A DNA stretch of 15,996 nt, taken from NCBI GenBank assembly GCA_016256075.1, contig SDVU01000282.1, forward strand, positions 1-15,996, written 5' to 3'. Position 1 is the stretch's first letter; the number at the start of each line of letters is the position of its first letter. Below the pieces are notes generated by a model, which was given only the letters and a program-made list of their open reading frames with translations, was not told the origin of the DNA and made no database searches. Positions 1 through 8,667 of this stretch are shown here, in pieces. The position numbers and the translations under genes are program-made. Origin of the DNA: Dictyocoela muelleri (Eukaryota; Microsporidia).

Positions 1-166
1 TAATTTTTAATTTTTAATTTTTAATTTTTAATTTTTAATTTTTAATTTTTAATTTTTAATTTTTAATTTTTAATTTCTAATTTTTAATTTTTAATTTTTA
101 ATTTTTAATTTTTAATTTTTTAATTTTTTAATTTTTTAATTTTTTAATTTTAATTTTTAATTTTTA
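1..166. repeat. AATTTTT heptamer tandem array
   Basis: About 16 copies of the 7-base unit AATTTTT run from the window edge, followed by about four 8-base units (AATTTTTT) and a few heptamers, ending just before a non-repetitive stretch at 167. The first part is almost perfectly regular with one C substitution. The array continues off the window, so its full length is unknown. The reverse-complement motif (AAAAATT) recurs in a short AT run at 1575-1655. It is a simple satellite-like array, not a known telomere repeat. Confidence 0.9.
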
Positions 167-481
167 GTCCAAGGTCACTACCTTTGGTCAGGCCATTTTA
201 CTAAAGTTGCCCCGCACTCTTTGATATATGCAGAAAAGAAAGCATATTTGTAAAGTACACAAGGCTTCGATTAATAATTAGAAAACATTCAATGAAATTT
301 TTTAGAGGCCGTCTTGTCTTTTTTTCTGTCGTACTGCTACTTCTGCTCGTCCCCGAGTTTCTAGTTATTTCTGAAATTTCATGTCTATCTTCAGGAAAAA
401 AAATTCATTATTTTTGGCAAAATAATTTTTCAAAGGAAATATTTTATTTGGTCTGATAATTATGGATGATGGCTTTATATA
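167..481. other. Unassigned spacer with one short open frame
   Basis: No recognisable gene or element. It contains a 54-codon ATG frame (292-456, plus strand) whose first 25 residues are hydrophobic with a run of five leucines after a basic start, so it would resemble a signal peptide or single membrane segment. There is no homology I recognise, and frames of this length are expected by chance in such AT-rich DNA, so I do not call it a gene. Confidence 0.4.
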
Positions 482-859
482 TATTACATGTTGACAACAT
501 CTATAGCTGCCAACTCTGAGAGTTTTCTATAATTATTGTATTTAGACCTTCTATTCCTAGTGTTCTAATAATACGTCACTTAATAATCCACTCAGAAGCC
601 TAGCTGTATACGTGATTTTCGTTTTATCAATGACTCAGCGGGATACAAGTAATTAGTGACTTTTATGGAATTTTTATTTTTCACTACTTTTTGCCGAGAT
701 GCGTTGCCACAGTCATCATCCCCACACCTAAGAGAGACCCTTCTGTTTCATTATCATATTAGAACAAGTCTTAATCAGCTATACAAAACTTGAACAACTG
801 TATATTATACTATAATTATATAGTTACGGCCGATTAATGTCATATTCTCATTATTTATT

Positions 860-1720
860 GTGGCGCGCGAAACGCGTGATATGCGAAACGCCACATATGC
901 GAAACGCGACCACCTATTTTACTTTCAATTCACTTTATTTTTTTTACGTCAATTTATCATGCGAGACGCGTTGCATCTATGCGAGAAGCGTTACATCTAT
1001 ACGAGACTCCATATATTCGATAAACGCCACACACCATATTACGAAGCGTTATAACATTATTAACAATTAGTCGCATCAAAAACTGAGGATTGGTATTGAA
1101 TTTATTTAATTACGCAATTAATAGCAATAATAAAAAAACCTAACAGGTGTATTGCTAATGTCTACGTAATAACTTTACCCTAGGTCTAAAATATATTTTC
1201 AAAATATATTTTCTAAAATATATAAATTGTTTATTTCAAAAAAGTATCAAAATGGTGGTTCATAATATTTTTAAAAATATGGCTATAATACCGATTTTAA
1301 TGACCAACAATAAATTTTAAAATAAAATATTTTAATTAAAAAAATTACTTTTTATAATTAGAATAGATATAATCTTTTTTTTATTTTTTTTCATAATTCA
1401 ATTTATGATTACCAAATTATCCTTTAAAAAATTAATAAAATGTTGATTTAATATTTCAAAAAATTTACCAGAGAAAAGTGTAGCGATGCGCATGATGCGA
1501 GCTTCAAGGTCGACAATACATGTTCACTTAAAAAAATTAATCTAAAAACATCAATCACTGTTTTATTTAGAACTAAATTTTTAAAAAAAATAAAATAAAA
1601 ATTAAAAATTAAAAAAAATTAAAAATTAAAAATTAAAAAAAAATTTAAAAAAAATAAAAAAGTGCAGTCCTGGGAATCAAACATGGTCGCTTTTCGCATG
1701 TCGCGCGCTTCGCGAGAGAC
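860..1720. mobile_element. Non-autonomous DNA transposon with GC-rich terminal inverted repeats
   Basis: An 861-bp insertion in SINE copy A. The ends are imperfect inverted repeats of about 35 bp (27 of 35 positions agree by eye), left end beginning GTGGCGCGCGAAACGCGTG and right end, read inward, GTCTCTCGCGAAGCGCGCG. It is flanked by ATTTATT at 853-859 and 1721-1727 (7 bp, or 8 bp with one mismatch). The first 200 bp hold repeated ATGCGAAACGC/ATGCGAGACGCG units, a subterminal array striking in such AT-rich DNA; isolated related motifs recur near 1484-1500 and 1690-1715. The interior is AT-rich and non-coding. The duplication length would suit a hAT- or MULE-like integrator, but the family is not identified. 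The right end also contains a B-box-like stretch (GTTTGATTCCC on the minus strand). Confidence 0.65.
870..1060. repeat. Subterminal ATGCGAAACGC repeat cluster
   Basis: At least seven degenerate copies of a CpG-containing motif (ATGCGAAACGC, ATGCGAGACGCG, ATGCGAGAAGCG and similar) occur in under 200 bp. Three of them, at about 961-1010, are spaced 20 bp apart as a tandem array. In other transposons such subterminal clusters bind the transposase, and that is the inferred role here. Confidence 0.6.
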
Positions 1721-1865
1721 ATTTATTAAATAGTGACCTCATCGGGATTCGAACCACGATACTTGGATCTTGTATAAAATTTTTCCCCGGGAGAAAATTT
1801 TATACAAGATAGTAAAAATTTGATTTTTTTTTTAAGGTCATGAAAAACCAGTCGAATTTCAAGAA

Positions 1866-3038
1866 ATGTTAGATAAAATGACAGATAGTGAATTTATAGT
1901 TTATCTTTTTGATAATAACTATCTTTGTAAATAGTATAAATGTTTAAAATGCTTTAGCTACTGGGTTTTATGGGAATATAAGCGAAACAGTGACCTATAT
2001 GCATGAAGATGTATGAACAAAAATGCTTGAACTATAAAAAGTACTTTTCAATAAGAAACAACAATTTTTTTCAAGATCTGAACATACCATTAAGAGATGT
2101 TTTTAAAATAATTCTTTATTATATTTCAAAAATGCCCAGATACAGCATAATTAACTACATGAATTACAGTCGCTTAACAATAGAAAAAATAATCAAAAAA
2201 ATAGTAAAAAGAATTCCTGAACCAGATTTCTCTTCTAATAAAATCGGTGGAATGGGTAAAATCATACAAGTTGCCGAGACCATGTTGAATTATAAAGTAG
2301 AAAGTCACAGAGAACGCTCACCTGGAAATAAAACTGATGCGCTGTGCATAATTGAATTTGAAAATGAGATTAAAAGGGTTTTCGCCACAATTATTAGAGA
2401 CCAGAAAGAACTGACGATAGTTCCATCAATATATTCCCAAGTTGCTTCGAATAGTACTATTTGGACCGAGTAAAACGGTACTAGTACCAGAACAGGGGAC
2501 CAAATTCGGAAGCATTGGTAAGAGCTTATCAAAAACTGATTATACAGAAGTATTTATATAATCAATACCATTGTCTAAGCTAATATATGTATTATCCAAA
2601 AAGAGATGGGTGCGTAGTTAAAAAAATTTTTTCGTCGAATATATTTTTTAAACTTCGCACCCATCTCTTTTTGGATAATACATATTTTAGCAAAGACAAT
2701 GGTATTGATTATATAAATACTTCTGTAGAATCAGTTTTTGATAAGCTCTTACCTATGCTTCCGAATTTGGTCCTCTGTTCTGGTACTAGTACCAATAAAA
2801 CCGAGCTTATTCAAATTTAAAAAATTTATTCTATGATCATAAGACAGTTTGTCATAAGTATCAATTTATTAATTATGATACTGGTGTAAACACTCAGTCG
2901 GTTGTATGTTTCAACAATATAATAAAAAGGGAAATTAAAATGAGAATGGGAGTGAAAAAAAGCGAAAGAAGTAATTTATTAAAAGAAATTTGTTATTATT
3001 ATAATAACAAAAAGGATTATATCCAAAAAAATCCTTAA
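1866..3038 (+). pseudogene. Merlin-type transposase, degenerate and interrupted
   Basis: A DDE transposase of the ISXO2/IS1016 class. The N-terminal part (from ATG 1866) reads MLDKMTDSEFIVYLFD and then a zinc-ribbon-like KCLKC with a later RC pair, with stops in between. The frame moves near 2018 into the longest open piece (2003-2473), which includes IGGMGKIIQVAETMLNYK, the region of the first catalytic Asp. There that Asp has become Ala (codon 2273-2275). The frame ends at IWTE, where the second catalytic Asp is expected, because a 329-bp palindrome is inserted at 2471-2799. The C-terminus resumes in another frame at about 2805-3038 (AYSNLKN, HKTVCHKYQF, TGVNTQSVVCFNN); the usual Glu in the QxIESFNN motif is Val. 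No catalytic residue is demonstrably intact, so the gene cannot support transposition. Confidence 0.88.
2471..2799. repeat. 329-bp foldback insertion within the Merlin transposase
   Basis: Two inverted arms of about 151 bp (2477-2627 and 2643-2793), roughly 95% identical by eye, surround a loop of about 15 bp. Both outer tips read GGTACTAGTACC, itself a palindrome. The sequence ACCGAG occurs immediately before the insert (2465-2470) and again at its far edge (2800-2805), consistent with a 6-bp target duplication. The insert divides the transposase frame at the second catalytic motif, and recognisable protein resumes right after it. It has no coding content: the open frame crossing its centre (2587-2820) is produced by the palindrome. 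Confidence 0.8.
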
Positions 3039-3206
3039 TTTAATAAAATTATAATTTATTTTGGAAAACTTATTTTTTAAAAAAAAAATTGACCTTTTTT
3101 TGTCGGGGAAAATTTTTATGCAGGGTCATCATGGGAGGGAAATTTTATACAAGATCCCGATACTTAAATTTTACATTCAAGAGTTTTAACCACTGGGCTA
3201 TCTGGC

Positions 3207-3540
3207 TCAGAAAATTGCTCCAATTTTAATTTGATATGGGTCAAATAATAATGAAAGATGGGTTCAATTAAATTGAAAGGTGGGTTCAATAATAGATAAG
3301 AGTCCTGTAACAAGCATTTTTATTGTTTTACCCTTTTTTTGTTTTTTTCTTCTAATCAATCACTAAAAAATGGGGTTTTAAAACGCAAAAAAAAAACCCT
3401 AAAATTATAGGCCTTTAAAGTATTAAAAATAAGAACCGCCCCAATTACATCCCCTATGGTTAAAATAGATTCACAAACTTCTCCATTTTTACAAACTATT
3501 AACGTGGGTATCAAAAAATAGTCGATTAGTCGATATGTCA
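3207..3540. other. Unassigned AT-rich spacer
   Basis: No gene or element recognised. It contains two nearby copies of a GATGGGTTCAA / GGTGGGTTCAA motif (3257-3293). A minus-strand 61-codon frame (3356-3541) matches nothing I know and is within chance expectation. The region lies between the SINE head and a transposase relic and may include that relic's decayed 5' end. Confidence 0.5.
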
Positions 3541-3980
3541 CCGATGCCTTAGGCCAATATCTTCAAGAAGAAACAATAATTTTTTTAGGTGCACTAAAGC
3601 TAAATGTAGAAAATCATTTTCGCTTTTTAATGTCTATATTATTGCACAAAAAGAAAATTACATTTGAGATAATCTATACGATAATTTTTTTACTGGTTTA
3701 ATATTATAAATATAAATAATATCTCTATTTTAACTAATGTTTCGGAATGTACTGTTAGAGGTATTATATTACTTTTTTTTTATTTTTAGAAGGAAAAATA
3801 GAGGGGATTTGGTTCTAGCGCCAAAATGTTTTAATGAGTACGATTAATTTTAGTCTAGTAAATAAAAAATCACATGGTGCCATTTTCGAGCTAATGTGGG
3901 TTTTAGGTATGGTTGAGAGAACGGAAAGCAGGGAAATATATTTAACTAAAATAGATAATAAATAAAAACATAATATCATT
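3540..3980 (+). pseudogene. ISXO2/Merlin-class transposase relic (second lineage)
   Basis: Peptide pieces lie in the correct family order across frames. They are a zinc-ribbon segment RCTKAKCRKSFSLF (about 3587-3628), a helix-turn-helix-like segment NVSECTVRGIIL (about 3735-3772), and the DDE core segment SHGAIFELMWVLGMVERTES (about 3870-3930) followed by EIYLTKIDNK. The WVLGMVERT block is a hallmark of ISXO2-like transposases and is distinct from the sequence in the 1765-3157 element, so this is another lineage. The first catalytic Asp region is lost in a stretch with stops near 3835-3860. The relic ends at about NIIPI, just before SINE copy B begins at 3988, so the SINE probably inserted into it; I could not find the remaining C-terminal part beyond the SINE. 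No terminal repeats identified. Confidence 0.75.
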
Positions 3981-3992
3981 CCTATTACCAGA

Positions 3993-4045
3993 TAGCTCAG
4001 TGATTTACACTCTGAATTAATTTAAAGTATCATAGTTCGAACCCC
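3993..4045 (+). promoter_or_regulatory. tRNA-like RNA polymerase III internal promoter of SINE B
   Basis: A box TAGCTCAGTGA (3993-4003) and B box GTTCGAACCCC (4035-4045) match the pol III type 2 consensus and are spaced as in tRNA genes. The equivalent boxes occur in SINE copies A (3190-3200 and 1744-1755), D (14294-14304 and 14249-14259) and, more diverged, E (7400-7410 and 7358-7368), all on the minus strand. Confidence 0.75.
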
Positions 4046-4122
4046 ACTGACGTCAGTCTTTAATAAATAATAAGGGAATGTTACTAAGCGGTCAAAAACT
4101 ATGGAAATATAGTAATAATATA

Positions 4123-4540
4123 GGATCTGTACTAAAAATTTACTGGAAAAATTTTAGGACAGCCTAAAATAAGATTTTTTAAATCTGAATTAAATTTATT
4201 TAATTGGATGAAAAATATACACAAGCTATTTTGTGTTTAAATAATTTAATAAAAAGGAAAAAAATAAGGATAGTTATTGAAAATTAAAAAATAGAGAATT
4301 TTTCTGCAGAAATATGTTATTTTTTAAAAAACTGTGTCAGACTTTATGAAAGAGGATTTGAATTTATAAAATTATAAACTATAATTTTTTTTTATTTTCA
4401 CTATGTTCGAATTTTGTGTACCATTTGCTTTTATTTTTTTTGTGATTTTATTGTTTTCTTGCAGGGTTAAAATTTTAGCAAAGACGGTCGATAAAAATTT
4501 AATTACAGCTATGGCCGGGGAAAATTTTTAGGACAGTTTC
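4123..4540. mobile_element. Merlin-derived MITE 1
   Basis: 418 bp, non-coding. The left end is GGATCTGTACTAAAAATTT and the right end, read inward, is GAAACTGTCCTAAAAATTT; the flanks are a perfect 8-bp duplication ATAATATA at 4115-4122 and 4541-4548. Immediately inside the left end an inverted copy of the terminal motif (TTTTAGGACAGC) forms a hairpin, as in the 1393-bp Merlin element. The last few bases of the right end have diverged from GGATC. It lies inside SINE copy B and is therefore younger than it. Confidence 0.9.
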
Positions 4541-5218
4541 ATAATATACAGCTGTTCTAGTGTGGTATAGCTGATTAAGATTTGGTTTAACATGACAATG
4601 AGGCAAAAGGGACTCTCTTAGGTGTGTAAATGAGTGCAGCGACGCATCTCGGCAAAAAGTAGTGAAAAAAACCCATGAAAAGCCACTAATTACCTGCGCA
4701 TTGCTGAGTCATTGATAAAACGAAAATCGCGTAGACAGCTGGGCTTCTGAGTAGCTTAGGAAGTGAAGTATTATTGGAACACCAAGAACCAAAGGCTACA
4801 AACCACTGTAGGAGACAACATTCTGGGTTGGCAGCTATGGATGTTATCAACATGTAATATATGTAATATTTTTGTGATATTAATTTATTACAAAAGTATT
4901 TCTAAGTAAATATAAACTTTCAAGAATTATTCACTAACAAAATTATTATAAATAATCTAAAGAATTATTTTAGATGTATTCTGAAGCATTTTAGTTTAAA
5001 AAACAATAAATATCATAACAAATACAGTAGTTGTCGAAAAAATCTACCACCTTTGCAATTTGAAAAAAATATCCACCCCCAATAAATACAGTTAAAACAA
5101 AGATTTCATTCTTTTTTTCGTTTTTGAAAATATACCACTCTTAAAAAACGACCCCCTTTTTCTAAAATAATTTTTTACATTTAATATATTTAAAAAACCT
5201 AAAATTGTATCATAAAAA

Positions 5219-6684
5219 ATGGTTTTAAAAATCACCACCCTAAAAATGAAACATGAAAAACGATTATCAATAAAAGAAAAAATAACAATCGCAAGAGATG
5301 CTAATAAATACAGTTTGGGTAGAAAATTACTTATGAAGAAATATTCGATATCAGAGGGAAAGGCAAGGAATATTCTGAAAAACATGACAAAATATCAATC
5401 ACTAAATATAAATATAAATGATGATAAGAAAAATTTGACGCAATCTATGAGTGATAAATTTAGAATAATTGATGAAATTGTTTTGAACTATGTTAGGCTT
5501 CTTAGAGGAGAAAATGTTCCAATAAGCTTTAATATTTTAATGACAATAATAAAAAAGGTAAAAAACGAACATAAATTAAATCATAAAATAACCAATTATT
5601 TCGTTCGAAAATTTATCGAAAGAAATAAAATGTTGTATGTTACATTGCATGGAGAACAGAGATCATCAAATTTTTATGAAATTGAATCATTTAAATTTTA
5701 GTTGCAGGAATTAATAAAAAAACATATCCAGACGAAAATATTTTTAATTTAGATGAAACCGGGATATATGTCAAATGTGTAAGCAATAAAACATATACCA
5801 GTGATAAAAAGGACAATAAAAACATCAAGATAGACAAGACTAGAATAACTGTTCTTCTAGGTCTTAACAATAAGGGAGAAAAATTACCACTTTTAATTAT
5901 TGGTAAATCAAAAAATCCCAGGTCATTGAAAAATAATAACATAGATGGACTAAAAATCATATATACTAGCAACAAAACAGCTTGGATGACGAGAGAAATT
6001 TTCTTAAATTATATTGAACAAATGAATCGAAAATTTAAAGGAGAAAGGCGTGAAGTTTTATTTTTAGTAGATAACTGTAGTGGTCATAAAATATCAAATT
6101 TTTCTAATATAAAATTTAAATTTTTACCTAAGAACACAACGTCAATACTACAACCGTTAGATGCCGGCATAATCAATTCTTTTAAAATTAAATATAAAAA
6201 CCAATTGAATAATTATTTAACTACTGAGATTCTTATAAACAAAGAAAATAGAAAAACTACTTTAAAACGTGTGGATTTATTTGTTATTTTCAGGTGGTTA
6301 AATAAAGCTTGGGAAGAAATTTCTTCGTTTACAATTTCAAATTGCTGGGGAAAGTGTTTTAAAATGAATGAAAACGTAGACAATTGTTCTGATCTTGACG
6401 TTAAAAGTGATGTAATTAAAAAGATTGATTGGGAAAATGAAGATAATTTATATCCTATGATATGTGAGCATAAACATATAGATGAAGTTGTCGAAATGGA
6501 TATCAATTCGGATTAATCACATAACGATGAAACCTTCTTTAAATATTTATCAGAAATTGAGCGGAATTTATGGAAAAAAGAATCAAAATTTGTCAAAAAC
6601 TTCGTCGATCTAGTTGGTGAAATCAGAAAAGAATTTAACGATTCGATAAACAATGTCGGTCTTTTTAAGTTTTTTAAAAAATAA
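5219..6684 (+). pseudogene. pogo/Tigger-like transposase, lightly broken
   Basis: A CENP-B-like DDE transposase. An N-terminal psq-type helix-turn-helix (about residues 10-60 from ATG 5219; ATG 5246 is an alternative start) includes SIKEKITIARDANKYSLGRK and SISEGKARNILKN. A CENP-B/Tc5-type helix-turn-helix follows (about residues 78-150). The catalytic core keeps all three Asp: NLDETGIYVK (codon 5752-5754), VDNCSGHK (6070-6072) and LQPLDAGIINSFK (6160-6162), with 106 and 30 codon steps between them, in the pogo DDD range. Three breaks are visible: TAG at 5699-5701 where Trp is expected, loss of one base in the A-run at 5716-5722, and TAA at 6514-6516, after which the same frame continues as SHNDETFFKYLSEIERNLWK to a stop at 6682-6684. 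Few breaks suggest a fairly recent death; being silenced by so few changes, it may have intact siblings elsewhere in the genome. Confidence 0.92.
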
Positions 6685-7001
6685 AATCTTAAAAGGGTAA
6701 TTTACATTTTTTACATTTAAATACGCAAAATTTTAAGCATATTAAATTTTAATCTGCAATTCTAAACTTTGATTGTGATATTTAAAGATCATAAAGGGGT
6801 TTAAATTTTAACATATAATTAAGCCAAATTTTCATAATAGCTGTGTACACAAACACCTCAAGTAAATTCAAATGAAGATTTTATACTGTGTTTTGATAAA
6901 AATAAACATTTAAATTAATTATAAAGATATAATTTTTAAAATAAATCTATTTTAAAAAATATGAATTTATAAAAAAATATTATGAAATAAGGACTCGCTG
7001 A

Positions 7002-7417
7002 ATTATCAAATTTGGATACTGATAGTGTCTAAACCTCAGTCTAAGAGTTTTGGTTCTCAGCTTTAAATACCAAGACCTATACAAGCTACACAAAAGCTTA
7101 ACTAAATATGCGAAATTTCTTTTATTTATGACTCAACAGTTAAGATATTTTAAGCTGTATTCATGAATATTTTTATATTTACTAATGATTACCAGGATGC
7201 TAAACCTCGATTTTCTAAATATTAGAGAGTCCCTATTCCTTATTGTCACCTTTATTACCAAGTATTTGCAAGTCAAACTAACACCAATCATTTGTATCGT
7301 TAGTAATTGATTTGCTTAAATCCACTTTATCGATTCTTTATTAATGTTTAATAATAGAGTTCGAACCTAGATACACATACTTTGAACCTGTTATTTTAAC
7401 CACACAATTATCTGTTT
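7002..7417 (-). mobile_element. SINE copy E, old and diverged, inside the pogo element
   Basis: Minus-strand SINE of about 416 bp. The diverged A box (TAATTGTGTGG) is at 7400-7410 and the B box AGGTTCGAACT at 7358-7368. The body retains ordered family blocks: GACAATAAGG, GGGACTCTCT, TTGAGTCAT, ATTTCGCATA, GTAGCTT and GAGAACCAAA, aligning to the same order in copies A, B and D. It is the most diverged of the five copies, so it is the oldest, and the host pogo insertion is older still. Confidence 0.7.
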
Positions 7418-7523
7418 AAATTTTCAATATAAAAATTAACCACCTCCCCTTAAAAATATACCACCCCTTAAAAATATACCACCCTATTCGAAAAGGTGGT
7501 ATGTTTTTTCGACAACCACAGTA

Positions 7524-8667
7524 TTTATTAACATAGTTAAGATCGATAATAATCAAAATCCTTTTTAAATTTAAAAAATTAGATTTAAAAAAATCAGTTT
7601 AAATTTTTTACGAATTTACGATCATATAAAATCGCATACATTATATCGTAGGTTTTCTGAAAAATACACGCATTATGACAACTCGGATAGTTAGGCTCAA
7701 ATATACAATCAAAATTACTAAACTCTTCCTAGTAGGGTCTACTTGAATCTGTTTGACATACAAAGTACAATTTCTTTTTAATTTATATAATTCAGATAAA
7801 AACATTAATCTCAATGTGCTACAATACTATTTTCCATATACTAAAGAATCTCAATGTTTTTTAAAAAATTTAAAATATCACCAAAATAATTTATAAGGGG
7901 TTTTAAATTTATTTGTTTAAATTTTTTACAATTAAATCTAATTGATAACATTTTATTAATGAATTAGAAATTAAATGTTGGTTCTTTTTATAAAATATTC
8001 TTGCGCAGAAAGTGGCGAAGGTACCACATAATTAGAGGTGTAATATAAATTAAAAATACCCTGATTTACACGATGAAAATAAAAATTGTTATTGTGTTTG
8101 TTTAGATTAGCGACCAAACAACGAATAATGAACATTTTTTTGCCGAAAATGTTTTCAAGCGTTTTATTATTTCTAAAAAACCCGCTTAGGTGTAATATAA
8201 GCCAGATGCAGAGATGACCAGTATCTTTATTCAATATTTTATCTAGAATAAAAAAAAAGTATTGACCAGACAGGAGAAATAATATTTTATTCTCTTAAAA
8301 AGTACAAGATGGGCTGAACGGTGTTTCGCGCCATAAAGATACCCCTAAAAGACCATTATAAAATACATTAGATAAGAGAGAAGGTGGTAGTAAGATGAAA
8401 ATAACAAATAGATCCGCATATAAACGTTATTAGATGTTTATCCTTATAGTCAGGTCTGTGTATTAGTTATAGTTGCTGTGATAGATAATAAAACATGTGC
8501 CAATGATGAGAACAAAATAATTAAAACTTTTATAAATAATAGGAAAGAATTCGTTTACAATATTGATTTGAAAAATTATTCAGAATTATAATCATTATGT
8601 CGAGCTTGAATATTTAAGAAAAATAGCAATTTTATTAAAAACAAAAAAAAATAATTTTTGTTTTATA
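7524..8667. other. Unassigned region between the pogo element and SINE C
   Basis: No repeat or element boundaries recognised. Apart from the minus-strand frame at 7971-8300 described separately, the stretch is AT-rich with stops in all frames. The part 7980-8500 is somewhat less homopolymeric than its surroundings, which could mean a decayed gene. Confidence 0.5.
7971..8299 (-). pseudogene. Orphan open frame, possible gene remnant
   Basis: An open frame of about 109 codons with no ATG near its beginning; the first Met lies after residue 50. The protein has a hydrophobic segment (about CIWLILHLSGFF) followed by a polar region (NIFGKKMFIIRCLVANLNKH, then FYFHRVNQGIFNLYYTSN) and ends PSPLSAQEYFIK. 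In DNA this AT-rich an open run this long is unusual (about 0.2 expected in the window by my rough stop-codon estimate), so it may be the remains of a real coding sequence. I recognise no family. Confidence that it was ever coding is low. Confidence 0.3.

Larger units (their letters stand above)
1765..3157 (+). mobile_element. Merlin (IS1016/ISXO2-like) DNA transposon, 1393 bp
   Basis: The ends are inverted repeats starting GGATCTTGTATAAAATTTT on the left and ending AAATTTTATACAAGATCC on the right. They are flanked by a perfect 8-bp duplication, CGATACTT, at 1757-1764 and 3158-3165, as expected for Merlin (8-9 bp). The left end is followed at once by an inverted copy of the terminal motif, making a hairpin at about 1767-1810; the right end has a second, direct copy of the terminal motif at about 3104-3122. 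The element encodes a decayed Merlin transposase and sits in the tRNA-like head of SINE copy A, so it is younger than that SINE. The two MITEs at 4123 and 11157 share its terminal sequence and are likely mobilised by the same or a sister transposase. Confidence 0.92.
482..3206 (-). mobile_element. SINE copy A, full length but split in three
   Basis: A minus-strand tRNA-derived SINE. The head starts at about 3206 (GCCAGATAG) with A box TAGCCCAGTGG (3190-3200); the B box GGTTCGAATCCC is at 1744-1755; the body occupies 859 back to about 482 and ends in the family 3' motif CATGTAATATA. The pieces 3206-3158, 1764-1721 and 859-482 become collinear with the uninterrupted copy at 13862-14310 once the elements at 860-1720 and 1765-3157 and one copy of each target duplication are removed, giving about 456 bp. 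The Merlin element landed between the A and B boxes, separating the internal promoter. No clear target duplication of the SINE itself is visible. Confidence 0.8.
3988..4862 (+). mobile_element. SINE copy B, full length, split by a Merlin MITE
   Basis: A tRNA-derived SINE. The head starts CCAGATAGCTCAGTGA at 3988, the B box GTTCGAACCCC is at 4035-4045, and the tail runs to CATGTAATAT at about 4862. The MITE at 4123-4540 interrupts it; without the MITE and one 8-bp duplication the copy is 449 bp, the same length as the uninterrupted copy at 13862-14310. The body shares the blocks GGGACTCTCTTAGG, GACGCATC, GCAAAAAGTAGTGAAAAA and GAACCAAAGGC with the other copies. The 3' flank is AT-rich without a clear poly-A tail, and no unambiguous target duplication is visible. 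This copy could be mistaken for a tRNA gene because of its promoter boxes. Confidence 0.85.
5025..7521 (+). mobile_element. pogo/Tigger-like DNA transposon, 2497 bp, complete with ends
   Basis: The terminal inverted repeats are CAGTAGTTGTCGAAAAAATC on the left and, read inward from the right, CTGTGGTTGTCGAAAAAACA, continuing into TACCACCTTT on both sides. They are flanked by TA (5023-5024 and 7522-7523), the target of the Tc1/mariner/pogo superfamily. Size and layout fit a Tigger-like element of about 2.4 kb. Subterminal ATACCAC motifs recur near both ends (about 5130-5145 and three times at 7458-7502). It carries one transposase gene and an old SINE insertion (7002-7417). The segment 6685-7001 between the gene and the SINE is AT-rich and non-coding. 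Confidence 0.93.

Noticed and set aside
837-1070. Two overlapping open frames (77 and 64 codons) near the left end of the GC-rich-ended element
   Set aside because: They run across the repeated GCGAAACGC cluster, which depletes stops in several frames at once; no recognisable protein.
2587-2820. 77-codon open frame across the Merlin interior
   Set aside because: It traverses the two arms and loop of the inserted palindrome, so it reads the same sequence on both strands.
3356-3541. Minus-strand 61-codon open frame
   Set aside because: Chance length, no recognisable motifs, and it lies at the edge of a plus-strand transposase relic.
3988-4053. A tRNA gene
   Set aside because: A and B boxes are good, but arms do not pair into a full cloverleaf by eye, and the same head is fused to a 370-bp body in several copies, so it is a SINE head.
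5690-5725. A spliceosomal intron joining the two halves of the pogo transposase (TTTTAG and TTGCAG resemble 3' splice sites)
   Set aside because: No plausible 5' splice site or missing protein segment; the family alignment is continuous through this point apart from a stop and a one-base shift.
5092-6506. Minus-strand open frames opposite the pogo transposase
   Set aside because: Shadows of the plus-strand gene, whose domains and catalytic residues are clear.
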